DNA of 33,856 bases from REEB509 sp049314555 (GCA_049314555.1 JBMOEW010000034.1:1-33856), one strand, 5' to 3'. Counted from the stretch's first letter, positions 7,569 through 15,871 are shown. Made by a program: numbers and translations. The notes: generated by a model from the letters alone, not told the origin.

Positions 7569-8826
7569 ACACGCAAAGCGCGCCGGCCACAATTTCGGCC
7601 TGGGCGCGGATTTCCGGTGCGGCAGTGGTTTCCAGGTGGGCACCGACCAACGCGGAACCAAGGCAGAATAATCGCGCCTTGTTGGTCCTGCCAATAATCA
7701 TGTCGGCGTTCGGCATAAATCCGAAGCCGGTCGGGCATGGTCGCCCAACGCTATCGCGGCGGAGTTGGACCGAAAGCGGATGGTTCGCCTGGCACATATC
7801 GAAACCGCGAGCGTCTATTATCACGGCTGCATCTCGCTCTTCGCCTGTAACGCGCATCTTGCGGGTCTGCGCTTTGCCCGATGCGATCAGGGCTTGGAGA
7901 TAGGTGCCGGTCTGCGCGGGCAAGCGATGTCTTAGGCGGCCCCACATCTCCATTCGAGGCCCCGACAGCACCGCGCGGCGGCGTTTGGCGGGCATTGCGG
8001 CCCAAAGACGCGGGGTGTGTGGGCGCAGGGCGTCTATAACGGCGCGCCAGTCCTGCTGTGGGGTTCGGGCGGCGAGGCGGAGGCGAGCGATCAAGTTCGA
8101 TGGGGCAAGTGGCTCGGGGAACGCCAACGCAAACGGTGGGAGCGGAGCCGCGGGTTGAACGTGTGGCACGCCCCCGTCGAGGCTCGCCAACACTATTGGG
8201 CCAGCAAAGCCGCGTTCAAATAGGTCAACCGAGGCGTCGATGCCGGTCAACCCGGCACCGGCGATAAGGGCGGGACGCGGGTCTTTGAGATCGACATCAA
8301 TGTTCCAAGGTGATTGAGCGCGGGGCAGAAGCGGCCTGCGGACAGCACCTACCGCAAGTACGACGTCCTGTGCGTTATCGATCACGCCGCCGTCGGCAAG
8401 CACCGTGAAGTGGTCCGCATGGGGACGAATTTCTTGCACCCGCCAAGGATGGCGGCGGATCTCCCAGCCTTGTCGGCTTAGGGCCTGCATCGCGGTTGTC
8501 ATCCCCGTGACCAAGAAGTCGCCATAGAGCGCCCGAGGCAGGAAAGCAGTGGCCACCGCTTCGACTTGGGCGGCCATCGCGGCTGCGGCGAACGCGGTAA
8601 ATCCATCCGCGGCCTTTGCTGTAAGGCCCATGTCGCGTGCTCTGGTGTTGAGGAGGCGCGAGGCGGGGCCCGGTTGATAAGCCTCGCCGCGTGGGGCTTC
8701 TGGATCCGGATCGAGGATCACCAGTCGCAGTGGCGGGCTCGCAAGGTCGACCAGCGACGTGAGCAGCATGGTTGCACCCATGCCTGCACCGACGATCACC
8801 AGGGTGCCGATGGGCTCGGCGGACAT
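7558..8826 (-). CDS. FAD/NAD(P)-binding protein (PF13454-like)
   Basis: A predicted flavoprotein of unknown substrate. The N-terminal dinucleotide-binding fold begins LVIVGAGMGATML (GxGxxG type), and GEAYQPGPASRLLNTRA matches the segment typical of the FAD_NAD_binding_9 type (an inferred family match). A second glycine motif is seen in LIAGAGLTGIDASVDLFERG, and the C-terminus has LFCLGSALVGAHLETTA, as expected where FAD is closed off. I prefer ATG 8826 because AGGAG lies 11 bases upstream; ATG 8871 would add 15 residues but has no clear ribosome site. It sits antisense between ilvB and ilvN, converges on ilvB with an 11-base overlap and diverges from the next gene. Nothing in the neighbourhood fixes its role. 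Confidence 0.85.
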   Translation of the reverse strand: MSAEPIGTLVIVGAGMGATMLLTSLVDLASPPLRLVILDPDPEAPRGEAYQPGPASRLLNTRARDMGLTAKAADGFTAFAAAAMAAQVEAVATAFLPRALYGDFLVTGMTTAMQALSRQGWEIRRHPWRVQEIRPHADHFTVLADGGVIDNAQDVVLAVGAVRRPLLPRAQSPWNIDVDLKDPRPALIAGAGLTGIDASVDLFERGFAGPIVLASLDGGVPHVQPAAPLPPFALAFPEPLAPSNLIARLRLAARTPQQDWRAVIDALRPHTPRLWAAMPAKRRRAVLSGPRMEMWGRLRHRLPAQTGTYLQALIASGKAQTRKMRVTGEERDAAVIIDARGFDMCQANHPLSVQLRRDSVGRPCPTGFGFMPNADMIIGRTNKARLFCLGSALVGAHLETTAAPEIRAQAEIVAGALCVFKP

Positions 8827-9002
8827 CGGTTTGGCGGCTCCTGAGTTCGAAGAGTTGATCTGTTTAATCATACCCGTGTTGCCGGTACCAGAGATTTGGG
8901 GGCGGCAGCCGAAGTGAGACCTGGGGCCACTGTGCGCTGTGCCAAAGCTTCCTTCCGCAAGAGATTGCCGATAAGAGGCATGGGCTAAGGGGAGACAGTG
9001 AG

Positions 9003-9773
9003 ATGGACGCTGGAGCGGTCATCAAGTCGTTGCGGACGATCGATGTGCAGACGTGGCTAGCAATCGGCTCGGCTGTGGCTGCGTTTTTGTCGTTCTTGTT
9101 CAATTGGTTGACTGTGCGCAAGCAGATGGCGCTGCAGAGCGAGGCGTTGAAGGGGCAGATCGATGCGGAGGTGTTGGCCTGGGGCGATCAGGGGCTGCAC
9201 GCGCTGACCAGGGCCGCGCTGTTGGCGGAAAGCCGCGGTCTTGGCCTGTCTACCCAGGATTTCGTGCGCGAGCGGGCGGGGGCGCTTTCGGCGCTTTCGG
9301 CTTTGGTAGACAAGGGGCGGCTGTATTTCCCCAATACTGATACCGGCGGTGGGATCGAAAAATCCCGGGCGTTCCGCGGGGGGCGGCCGTTGATCCTCAA
9401 TCCGCTGGTTTTTGCTTTCCACGAGTTGGAAACGCTTAGCCACGTGGCCTCGACGCCCGATGCGGACGCTGCTCGGTTCTTTATTATGTGTCGCCGGGAG
9501 TTCGTGTCGGAGCTGCAGCACCATTTGAACCCGCGTCGGCGGGGCGAGGCCATGAGGCGGCTGGGGCTGACCAACCGGCGCGAGCATGCGGCCAGCTATG
9601 AAGACAGCTTGCGCCTGGCCGAAGATTTGGAAAAGCGCCATCCCGGCCTGTTGCGGGCCAAGGGCGATGCGGGATGGGACCGCAACCTGACCCGGGCGAG
9701 GCAAGGCGACCGCGCCTCGCCGCGGCCGGATCGTCCGGCCTCCACATCAAGCCCCCCTGAGGAGACACGCTAA
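9003..9773 (+). CDS. membrane-anchored protein of unknown function
   Basis: I do not recognise this 256-residue protein. It has one predicted membrane helix near the N-terminus (residues about 18-37, WLAIGSAVAAFLSFLFNWLT) followed by the basic turn VRKQM, so the bulk probably lies in the cytoplasm. A mainly helical Arg/Glu/Leu-rich body follows, and a charged, Pro/Ser-rich tail (about 225-256) looks disordered. GGGGAG ends about 8 bases before the ATG. The stop codon TAA is directly followed by the GTG start of ilvN, so it is translated in the same message as ilvN. That coupling is the only functional hint. It is unusual between ilvB and ilvN. Confidence 0.8.
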   Translation: MDAGAVIKSLRTIDVQTWLAIGSAVAAFLSFLFNWLTVRKQMALQSEALKGQIDAEVLAWGDQGLHALTRAALLAESRGLGLSTQDFVRERAGALSALSALVDKGRLYFPNTDTGGGIEKSRAFRGGRPLILNPLVFAFHELETLSHVASTPDADAARFFIMCRREFVSELQHHLNPRRRGEAMRRLGLTNRREHAASYEDSLRLAEDLEKRHPGLLRAKGDAGWDRNLTRARQGDRASPRPDRPASTSSPPEETR

Positions 9774-10292
9774 GTGCCACAACGCAGCCAAGATCCCGTC
9801 GAGCGGCGCACCTTTGCGGTGCTGGTGGACAACGAGCCGGGCGTTCTTGCCCGCGTTGTGGGTCTGTTTTCGGCGCGCGGCTACAATATCGAAAGCCTGA
9901 CGGTGGCGGAAACCGACCGGGCGGTGCAGGCTTCGCGGATCACCATCGTGACCTCTGGGCAGCCGATTATCCTGGAGCAGATCAAGGCGCAGTTGGAGCG
10001 GATCGTTTCCACACGGCGGGTGATCGATGTGACGCACGATCCCGCCGGGGTGGAGCGTGAGCTGGCGCTCGTTAAGGTCAAATCGAAAGGCCAGGACCGG
10101 ATTGAGGCGTTGCGGGTGTCGGAGATCTTTCGCGCCAAGGTGGTCGATACGACGCTGGAGAGCTTTATTTTCGAAATGACCGGTGCCTCTGAGAAAATTG
10201 ACGCATTCATTGAGTTGATGCGACCTTTAGGCTTGGTGGAAGTCAGCAGGACGGGGGTCTTGTCGATCCATCGGGGCGCTGAAGCCAGTTGA
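9774..10292 (+). CDS. ilvN: acetolactate synthase, small regulatory subunit
   Basis: Regulatory subunit of acetolactate synthase; it activates the catalytic subunit and mediates feedback inhibition by valine. The 172-residue product has an N-terminal ACT domain (FAVLVDNEPGVLARVVGLFS, then YNIESLTV) where valine binds at the dimer interface, and a C-terminal domain of the usual kind (IFRAKVVDTTLESFIFEMTG). The start is GTG 9774, directly after the TAA of the upstream gene, with GAGGAG at 9758-9763 as ribosome site. It is called ilvN because the partner is an alphaproteobacterial ilvB; some annotations would use ilvH. Separation from ilvB by two unrelated genes is the odd feature. Confidence 0.95.
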   Translation: MPQRSQDPVERRTFAVLVDNEPGVLARVVGLFSARGYNIESLTVAETDRAVQASRITIVTSGQPIILEQIKAQLERIVSTRRVIDVTHDPAGVERELALVKVKSKGQDRIEALRVSEIFRAKVVDTTLESFIFEMTGASEKIDAFIELMRPLGLVEVSRTGVLSIHRGAEAS

Positions 10293-10315
10293 GGCAAAAG
10301 TTGAGGAGGACGCCG

Positions 10316-11317
10316 ATGCGTCTTACGGCTCTGTTTTGTGGTTTGGCGATTGCGTGTGCTGCGCTGCCGCAGGCCTTCGCGCAGTCTTTGGGGCAAACTG
10401 CACCGCCGTGGGCGCGCGAAGCGCTGCAGGGGGATTTAAGTGCTGTTTCTGGGGGGCGGGCCTCTCTGGCGGGGCTGCCTTTGGAGGCTGCCGTGCGCGT
10501 GACCCTCGTGCCCCGGGATGGCGGGGTGGCGCGGGTGATCCGGTTTGAGGTGGACGATGGCAAAGCCACCATTGCGCTGCGGCGGTTTACCGGGCACCCG
10601 CAGCAAGGGTGGTGGATGTGGGGACCAGATACGCCGGCCTATCTGGACCTGACCGAAGCGCAACGCGATGAAATCATTGCCTTATCGCAGACGGCCATTC
10701 GGTTTGGGCGCACCGGTCTTGCTGGTAGCGACGACACCACCAATTGCCCCAGCGGCGAAGCGGCCTTTGTGGAAATCGCCCAAGGTGCCGGATCGCCGTT
10801 TACGGCCGGTCGGGGCTGTGTGCAGGGAGATGGTGTCAGCCTTTTGGCGCTTCGGCTTTCGGCGTTGGCGGGATCTCGGGACGAAGGCGAGTTGATCGAG
10901 GCCGCGCAGGCCGAGCTGATGCAGGTTGATCGCGCGTTTGCGGAGGCTTCAGAAAAGGATGGGGCGCAGGCCGCGTTTCAGGCCTTTGCCCGGGAAGACG
11001 CGCTGTTGTTCAACCCCGGTCAGCGGCCGTTTGAGGGGGCGGCTGGGATCGATGCCCGCTTTTCTGAGTGGCACCCGGATGCCCGTTTGTTTTGGGTGCC
11101 CCGGGGCGCACGCGTTTCGACGCGCGGAGATATGGGGTGGACCTGGGGGGAAGGGCTTTACATCAGCGACACCGGTGAGCGGCTGACGTCTTGGTATGTT
11201 TCAGTCTGGGGCCGCGACATCGACGGGGTTTGGAAGTGGGTGGCTGATATCGGGCAACGCGGCCCGCGCAGCCCCTCACAAGACCTTGAGTTGCGCGCGC
11301 AAAACGCGCAGCCGTAA
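10316..11317 (+). CDS. exported protein with C-terminal SnoaL/DUF4440-like domain
   Basis: A 333-residue exported protein of unknown function. The signal peptide is clear (MRLTALFCGLAIACAALPQAFA, cleavage before Q23). The start at ATG 10316 follows GAGGAGG (10303-10309) with good spacing and overlaps nothing; the earlier in-frame TTG lies inside the ilvN stop. The N-terminal part is not recognised. The C-terminal part, from about residue 190 (AELMQVDRAFAEASEKDG), resembles the DUF4440/NTF2-like fold: it continues with a region of the form ARFSEWHPD, RGDMGWTWGEG and GVWKWVADIG, as in that family. Two cysteines (CPSG and GRGC) may form a disulfide. It sits between ilvN and ilvC. Confidence 0.8.
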   Translation: MRLTALFCGLAIACAALPQAFAQSLGQTAPPWAREALQGDLSAVSGGRASLAGLPLEAAVRVTLVPRDGGVARVIRFEVDDGKATIALRRFTGHPQQGWWMWGPDTPAYLDLTEAQRDEIIALSQTAIRFGRTGLAGSDDTTNCPSGEAAFVEIAQGAGSPFTAGRGCVQGDGVSLLALRLSALAGSRDEGELIEAAQAELMQVDRAFAEASEKDGAQAAFQAFAREDALLFNPGQRPFEGAAGIDARFSEWHPDARLFWVPRGARVSTRGDMGWTWGEGLYISDTGERLTSWYVSVWGRDIDGVWKWVADIGQRGPRSPSQDLELRAQNAQP

Positions 11318-11338
11318 GCCGTTTCTGGCGTATTGCGT

Positions 11339-11370
11339 GCGGCGACTGTATTGACGCCGCGCACTTTATT
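11339..11370 (+). terminator. weak hairpin before ilvC, possible terminator
   Basis: GCGGCG (11339-11344) pairs with CGCCGC (11355-11360) over a 10-base loop, followed by gcactttatt. The stem is GC-only but short and the T tract is poor, so this is tentative. Confidence 0.25.
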
Positions 11371-11441
11371 CGCTCCAAAGCCCAACCTGCGCAGGAATTT
11401 GTGCGCCAACACTCTAGAATGACCCGGAAAAGGACAGGATC

Positions 11442-12461
11442 ATGCGTGTCTATTACGACAGCGACGCTGACCTCGCGCTCATCAAGAAGCAAACCGTCGC
11501 GATTGTTGGCTACGGCAGCCAAGGCCACGCGCATGCTTTGAATCTGCGCGACTCTGGGGTCAAGAATGTGATCGTGGCGCTGCGGGAAAGCTCTGCGAGC
11601 GCTGCCAAGGCCAAAGGCGAAAAGCTGAAGGTGATGAGTGTTGCAGACGCAGCGGCGGCGGCAGACGTGATCATGGTGCTGGCGCCAGATGAGAGCCAAG
11701 CCGCGATCTACCGCGACGAGATCGCGCCGGCCATGAAAGCTGGCAAGACGCTGTTGTTCGGCCACGGGTTCAATGTGCACTTCAAGCTGATCGAGCCGCC
11801 GGCGGATGTGGATGTGGGAATGGTGGCGCCAAAGGGACCAGGCCATACCGTGCGCGGGGAATACCTGAAGGGCGGCGGCGTGCCGTGCCTCGTGGCGATC
11901 CATCAAAACCCGTCGCAGCGTGCGATGGAGTTGTGTTTGTCTTATGCGTCAGCGATCGGCGGGGGTCGGTCCGGGGTTATCGAAACCAACTTCCGGGAGG
12001 AATGCGAAACTGACCTTTTCGGCGAGCAGGCCGTGCTGTGCGGCGGGCTGGTTGAGCTGATCCGGGCTGGCTTTGAAACGCTGGTGGAGGCCGGGTATGC
12101 GCCGGAGATGGCGTATTTTGAGTGCCTGCACGAAGTGAAGCTGATCGTCGACCTCATCTATGAGGGCGGGATCGCGAACATGAACTATTCGATCTCCAAC
12201 ACAGCCGAGTATGGCGAGTACGTCACCGGCCCGCGGATCGTGACGCCTGAAACCAAGGCCGAAATGAAGCGCGTGTTGGAAGACATTCAATCTGGCCGTT
12301 TCGCCCGCGATTGGATGTTGGAGAACCAGGCCGGTCAGCCAAGCTTCAAGGCCACGCGGCGTCGGGCGGCGGAGCACCAGATCGAAGAGGTGGGGGCAAC
12401 CCTGCGCGCGATGATGCCGTGGATTGCAAAGAACAAGTTGGTGGATCGCGCGAAGAACTGA
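11442..12461 (+). CDS. ilvC: ketol-acid reductoisomerase, class I
   Basis: Second step of branched-chain amino-acid synthesis: Mg-dependent isomerisation and NADPH reduction of acetolactate. The 339-residue length is that of the short class I enzymes. The N-terminal Rossmann domain has VGYGSQGHAHALNLRDSG, with the serines/arginine after beta-2 (LRESSAS) suggesting NADPH use. VMVLAPDESQ and GHGFNVHF follow, and then GMVAPKGPGHTVRGEY. The C-terminal knotted domain carries the metal-binding acidic residues (ETDLFGEQAVLCGG, YECLHE-like EMAYFECLHEVKLIVDLIYEGG). A purine-rich AAAAGGACAGGA lies before the ATG. A 124-base gap separates it from the upstream gene, so it may have its own promoter. Confidence 0.97.
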   Translation: MRVYYDSDADLALIKKQTVAIVGYGSQGHAHALNLRDSGVKNVIVALRESSASAAKAKGEKLKVMSVADAAAAADVIMVLAPDESQAAIYRDEIAPAMKAGKTLLFGHGFNVHFKLIEPPADVDVGMVAPKGPGHTVRGEYLKGGGVPCLVAIHQNPSQRAMELCLSYASAIGGGRSGVIETNFREECETDLFGEQAVLCGGLVELIRAGFETLVEAGYAPEMAYFECLHEVKLIVDLIYEGGIANMNYSISNTAEYGEYVTGPRIVTPETKAEMKRVLEDIQSGRFARDWMLENQAGQPSFKATRRRAAEHQIEEVGATLRAMMPWIAKNKLVDRAKN

Positions 12462-12549
12462 AGCACTCTTCAGCCGTGTTTTGCGCGTGACGAGATGAGG
12501 TGCGGTCGCTAGCCTTGAGGTTTCGCCAACCGAAGGAAAGGCGACTGAC

Positions 12550-13203
12550 ATGGGCTATTTTATCCGCCTTTTGACGCCTTCCACGCATGTGCCGTCGCTT
12601 GGCCAATTGCAGGACGACCTGGACGAGCTTGGCTTTGACGGGGTGACTTTTGCTGTCGAAGACAGCGACGCGGATGACACAAAGGTCGCGTGGCGTTTTC
12701 TGCGGGTGTTTGACGAGGATGGTTATCCGGTCTGCGACATCAGCCGCGATGTGCTGGGCGAAGGGGATATGGTCCAAGAGGAGTTGGCCGATTTCCGGGC
12801 CGAACTAAAGGACGCGCTGCCCAAAAATGCCGCCCGATGGGCACGCGAGCAGCTGGAGCAGGTGAAGTCGATTTATGCGGTGCAGATCTTGGCGACCGAC
12901 AGCGACGATGACGAAAGCGAAGACAGCCTGCCAAGCGTGCTATTGGCTTTGCTCCAGGGCTATCTTGGCGGCATGATCCAAGGCGATGGCGAGGGTTTTT
13001 CCAACGACGACGGGGCGTTGGTCGTGTGGCAGTTCAGCGATGACGCGCAAGGGGAGTGGCTTGCGGCGGTCATGGATGGGCAGGGGAGTTGGACGCCCTT
13101 CATGATGGATATTGGCGAGCCAGCGCATCGGGCGGCCTTTCAGGAAGGGCGCGTGCCTGTTGGAGCAACCCTTGTAAGCGAAGATGAGGACGACGATGAC
13201 TGA
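12550..13203 (+). CDS. acidic protein of unknown function
   Basis: Not recognised. The 217-residue product is strongly acidic, with Asp/Glu clusters (DSDADD at about 38-43, TDSDDDESED at about 117-126) and a C-terminal tail EDEDDDD. There is no signal peptide or membrane helix, so it is probably cytoplasmic. It looks like an alpha/beta protein starting MGYFIRLLTPS, with a conserved-looking WQFSDDAQGEWLAAVMD segment. The ribosome site AAGGAAAGG stands about 9 bases before the ATG. The stop codon overlaps the start of the following SDR gene by 8 bases, which makes translational coupling likely. Confidence 0.8.
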   Translation: MGYFIRLLTPSTHVPSLGQLQDDLDELGFDGVTFAVEDSDADDTKVAWRFLRVFDEDGYPVCDISRDVLGEGDMVQEELADFRAELKDALPKNAARWAREQLEQVKSIYAVQILATDSDDDESEDSLPSVLLALLQGYLGGMIQGDGEGFSNDDGALVVWQFSDDAQGEWLAAVMDGQGSWTPFMMDIGEPAHRAAFQEGRVPVGATLVSEDEDDDD

Positions 13204-14152
13204 GCAAGCTCCTTTGAATTCTGGCTTCGGTGCGGGAACAACGGCGGCGCAGGCTGTTGCTGGCATTGATCTTTCGGGCAAGACCGCGGTTGTGACGGGC
13301 GGCTACACCGGGCTTGGCTTAGAAACCGTGCGGGCGTTGGCCGGTGCAGGGGCGCAGGTGATCGTGGGTGGACGTTCGCCAGACAAGGCTGGTGCCTTGG
13401 CGGGCATCGCCGGCGTGCGGTTTATGCCTTTGGACCTGGCCGAGCCCGCGTCGATTCAGGATTTCGCAGCCGGAGTAGTGGCCACTGGGGCACCGATTTC
13501 GATCCTGATCAACAACGCAGCTATCATGGCCTGCCCTTTGGCCAGGGATGCGCGCGGCTATGAAAGCCAGTTTGCAACCAATCATTTGGGCCATTTTGCC
13601 TTGATCGTTGGGCTGTGGCCGGCGCTGGCCAAGGCAAACGGGGCGCGGGTGGTTTGCCTGTCTTCGATCGGGCACCGGATTTCGGGGGTCGATTTTGCCG
13701 ATCCGCATTTTGTGCAGCGGCCTTACGACAAATGGGTGGCTTACGGGCAGGCCAAGAGCGCCAACAGCCTGTGTGCGGTTGAACTCGATCGGCGCGGCCA
13801 GGCGCACGGGGTGCGGGCGTTCAGCGTTCACCCTGGCGGCATCATGACGGAGCTGCAGCGCAGCCTGCCGCGCGAAGAGATGATCGCGTTTGGCTGGATC
13901 GACGCGGCGGGCACCGTCAATCCGCGGTTCAAATCCACAGAGCAGGGGGCTGCGACCAGCGTTTGGGCGGCCACCAGCCCGCTTTTGGCGGGAAAAGGCG
14001 GCGTGTATTGCGAAGACTGCGATGTGTCTGTGGCGGTGGCTGTCGACGACAAAGCGTTTACCGGGGTTCGGCCGCAGGCGATCGATCGCGACGCGGCGGC
14101 GCGGCTTTGGGCGCTGTCTGAAGCGCAAACGGGCGTGGTCAGCCAGGTTTGA
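13196..14152 (+). CDS. short-chain dehydrogenase/reductase
   Basis: An NAD(P)-dependent SDR oxidoreductase of 318 residues, closest in style to the retinol-dehydrogenase-like SDRs; the substrate cannot be read from sequence. Motifs: cofactor loop VVTGGYTGLGLETV (TGxxxGLG), NNAA in the central sheet (ILINNAAIM), catalytic Ser in VCLSSIGHR, and Tyr and Lys in YGQAK, followed by VHPGGIMTEL. An Arg after beta-2 (VGGRSPDK) suggests NADP. The ATG at 13196 overlaps the upstream stop by 8 bases and has GATGAGGA ahead of it. ybgC starts 4 bases after its stop, so it may be transcribed with the tol cluster; a link to Tol-Pal function is not implied. Confidence 0.88.
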   Translation: MTEQAPLNSGFGAGTTAAQAVAGIDLSGKTAVVTGGYTGLGLETVRALAGAGAQVIVGGRSPDKAGALAGIAGVRFMPLDLAEPASIQDFAAGVVATGAPISILINNAAIMACPLARDARGYESQFATNHLGHFALIVGLWPALAKANGARVVCLSSIGHRISGVDFADPHFVQRPYDKWVAYGQAKSANSLCAVELDRRGQAHGVRAFSVHPGGIMTELQRSLPREEMIAFGWIDAAGTVNPRFKSTEQGAATSVWAATSPLLAGKGGVYCEDCDVSVAVAVDDKAFTGVRPQAIDRDAAARLWALSEAQTGVVSQV

Positions 14153-14156
14153 GCCG

Positions 14157-14609
14157 ATGACCTTGGGCGATTTTCCAAGTGCTGGCCGATTTGATGGGCG
14201 AACACACCTGTTGCCCGTGCGGATCTACTATGAAGACACTGACTTTTCCGGCGTCGTCTATCATGGCAACTATCTGCGTTACTTTGAGCGTGGGCGCAGC
14301 GACTTCATGCGCCTTGCCGGTGTTTCGCATACCGATCTCTTGAACGATCCGGACCCGACGGCCTTCAGCGTGGTTAAAATCGCCATCGAATTTAAGCAAG
14401 CTGCGCGGATTGACGATGCGCTTTTGGTGCGGACGACGTTTGATACGGTGACCGGGCCGCGGCTCGGCATCACCCAGCGGTTGACGAAAGAGGACCGGTT
14501 GGTCGCTCTCGCGCACGTTGAAGCGTGTTGCATTTCTCTCACGGGTCGGGCCAAACGGCCCCCTGCGGCGGTGGTCGAGCGGCTTAAACCGTTCCTTGAG
14601 GCGGACTAA
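14157..14609 (+). CDS. ybgC: YbgC, Tol-Pal associated acyl-CoA thioesterase
   Basis: A hotdog-fold acyl-CoA thioesterase that in many proteobacteria is the first gene of the tol-pal operon and is linked to phospholipid metabolism. The 150-residue product carries the family signature YYEDTDFSGVVYHGNYLRYF with the catalytic aspartate, then FERGRSDFMRLAG and ISLTGRAKRPP at the C-terminus. The start at ATG 14157 lies 4 bases after the SDR stop; the longer frame upstream runs through the SDR gene and is a shadow. The next gene is tolQ, 99 bases on. The ruvABC genes that often precede ybgC in alphaproteobacteria are not here. Confidence 0.93.
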   Translation: MTLGDFPSAGRFDGRTHLLPVRIYYEDTDFSGVVYHGNYLRYFERGRSDFMRLAGVSHTDLLNDPDPTAFSVVKIAIEFKQAARIDDALLVRTTFDTVTGPRLGITQRLTKEDRLVALAHVEACCISLTGRAKRPPAAVVERLKPFLEAD

Positions 14610-14674
14610 GTCAGGATCCACCCTGCTTTTGCCAAAGTCGTCCTCCAGCAGTTGGGGGACGTGGACGCGGGGGG

Positions 14675-14695
14675 CGCGACCATGACTTGGTCGCG
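14675..14695 (+). other. perfect 8-bp hairpin abutting the tolQ ribosome site
   Basis: CGCGACCA (14675-14682) and TGGTCGCG (14688-14695) pair perfectly around the loop TGACT. The stem ends two bases before the AAGGAG ribosome site of tolQ (14698-14703). There is no T run after it, so it is not a terminator. It may be a translational or mRNA-stability element. Confidence 0.6.
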
Positions 14696-14708
14696 GTAAG
14701 GAGAAACG

Positions 14709-15401
14709 ATGGACGCCGGCACGCATGATTTAACGATATGGGGGCTATTCCAGCAAGCCGACGTCGTCGTGAAGGCGGTTATGGCGATGTTGGTGGTGGC
14801 GTCTGTTTGGTCTTGGGCCGTCGCAATCGACAAATGGCTGCATTTTGCAGACGTCGAGAAGCGCGCGAAGCAGTTTGAGCGCGCGTTCTGGTCTGGGCAG
14901 TCGATTGAAGAGCTGGACGAGCGGGTGTCTGACCGGCCGGCCGATGCGCTGGCGCGGGTGTTTGCGGCAGCTGCGCGGGAGTGGCGCGAGGCGCGGCGCA
15001 ACGGGCAGTTGAGTGCGGGCGCAGTGCAGTTGCTGTCCGAGCGCTGTGACCGGCTGATGCAAGCCGCCGTTTCGCGGGAATTGACCCTGGCCAGCAAAGG
15101 CCTGCCGGTGCTGGCGACGATTGCCTCGGCCACGCCGTTTATCGGGCTGTTTGGCACGGTTTGGGGCATCATGAATGCCTTTACCTCGATTGCGCGCGAG
15201 CAAACCACGAACCTGGCCGTGGTTGCGCCGGGGATCGCGGAGGCGCTGTTTGCCACCGCGCTTGGCCTTTTGGCGGCGGTGCCCGCCGTGATCTTTTTCA
15301 ACAAATTCAACACAGATGTGGCGCACCTCGGCGACCGGCTGGACGGCTTTGCCGACGAAGTGGCGGCGCGAATTTCGCGTCGTCTTGGCGAGCGCGTCTG
15401 A
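14709..15401 (+). CDS. tolQ: TolQ, Tol-Pal motor subunit
   Basis: Inner-membrane proton-channel subunit of the Tol-Pal system, which draws the outer membrane inward at division. It is a 230-residue MotA/TolQ/ExbB-family protein with three membrane helices: near residues 15-38 (VVVKAVMAMLVVASVWSWAV), about 130-155 (LPVLATIASATPFIGLFGTV) and about 170-195 (IAEALFATALGLLAAVPAVI). The family signature TPFIGLFGTVWGIM is present. AAGGAG at 14698-14703 precedes the ATG. The stop TGA overlaps the tolR ATG by one base, so translation is coupled. Confidence 0.96.
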   Translation: MDAGTHDLTIWGLFQQADVVVKAVMAMLVVASVWSWAVAIDKWLHFADVEKRAKQFERAFWSGQSIEELDERVSDRPADALARVFAAAAREWREARRNGQLSAGAVQLLSERCDRLMQAAVSRELTLASKGLPVLATIASATPFIGLFGTVWGIMNAFTSIAREQTTNLAVVAPGIAEALFATALGLLAAVPAVIFFNKFNTDVAHLGDRLDGFADEVAARISRRLGERV

Positions 15402-15871
15402 TGGCCGGTTCGCTCATGGGCGGGGGCCGAGGCCGACGGCGCGATCGCCGGCGGGGCATGATGTCTGAAATCAACGTGACGCCGTTTGTGGACGTCATGC
15501 TTGTGCTGCTCATCGTGTTTATGGTCACCGCTCCGCTGCTGACGGCGGGCATCGAAGTGGAGTTGCCGCAAACCCGCGCCGAGCAAATGCAGACTGAGGC
15601 CGATCCGCTCAGCGTGACGGTGCAGGCGGACGGGACTGTGTTTTTGCAGAACTCTGAGGTGGCCAAGGACGAGCTTCTGGCGAAACTCACGGCGATTGCG
15701 GAGGGCGGCTACGATCGGCGGATCTTCATTCGGGCCGATACCGAAACGCCTTACGGGGCAGTCGCAGACATTATGGCGATGTTGTCAACGGCGGGGTATC
15801 GCAACCTTGGCTTGGTAACGGACCCGCAGGGCGCTCAACCTCGCGCCGTGCGAGAGCCGGACGGGGAGTGA
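15401..15871 (+). CDS. tolR: TolR, Tol-Pal motor subunit
   Basis: An ExbD/TolR-family protein that works with TolQ to convert the proton gradient into movement of TolA. It has 156 residues: a basic Gly/Arg-rich cytoplasmic N-terminus, then SEINVTPFVDVMLVLLIVFM with the conserved membrane aspartate in FVDVMLVLL, and a periplasmic domain ending IMAMLSTAGYRNLGLVTD. The ATG at 15401 shares its A with the tolQ stop (TGATG). GGGGAG for the next gene lies in its last codons. Confidence 0.96.
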   Translation: MAGSLMGGGRGRRRDRRRGMMSEINVTPFVDVMLVLLIVFMVTAPLLTAGIEVELPQTRAEQMQTEADPLSVTVQADGTVFLQNSEVAKDELLAKLTAIAEGGYDRRIFIRADTETPYGAVADIMAMLSTAGYRNLGLVTDPQGAQPRAVREPDGE

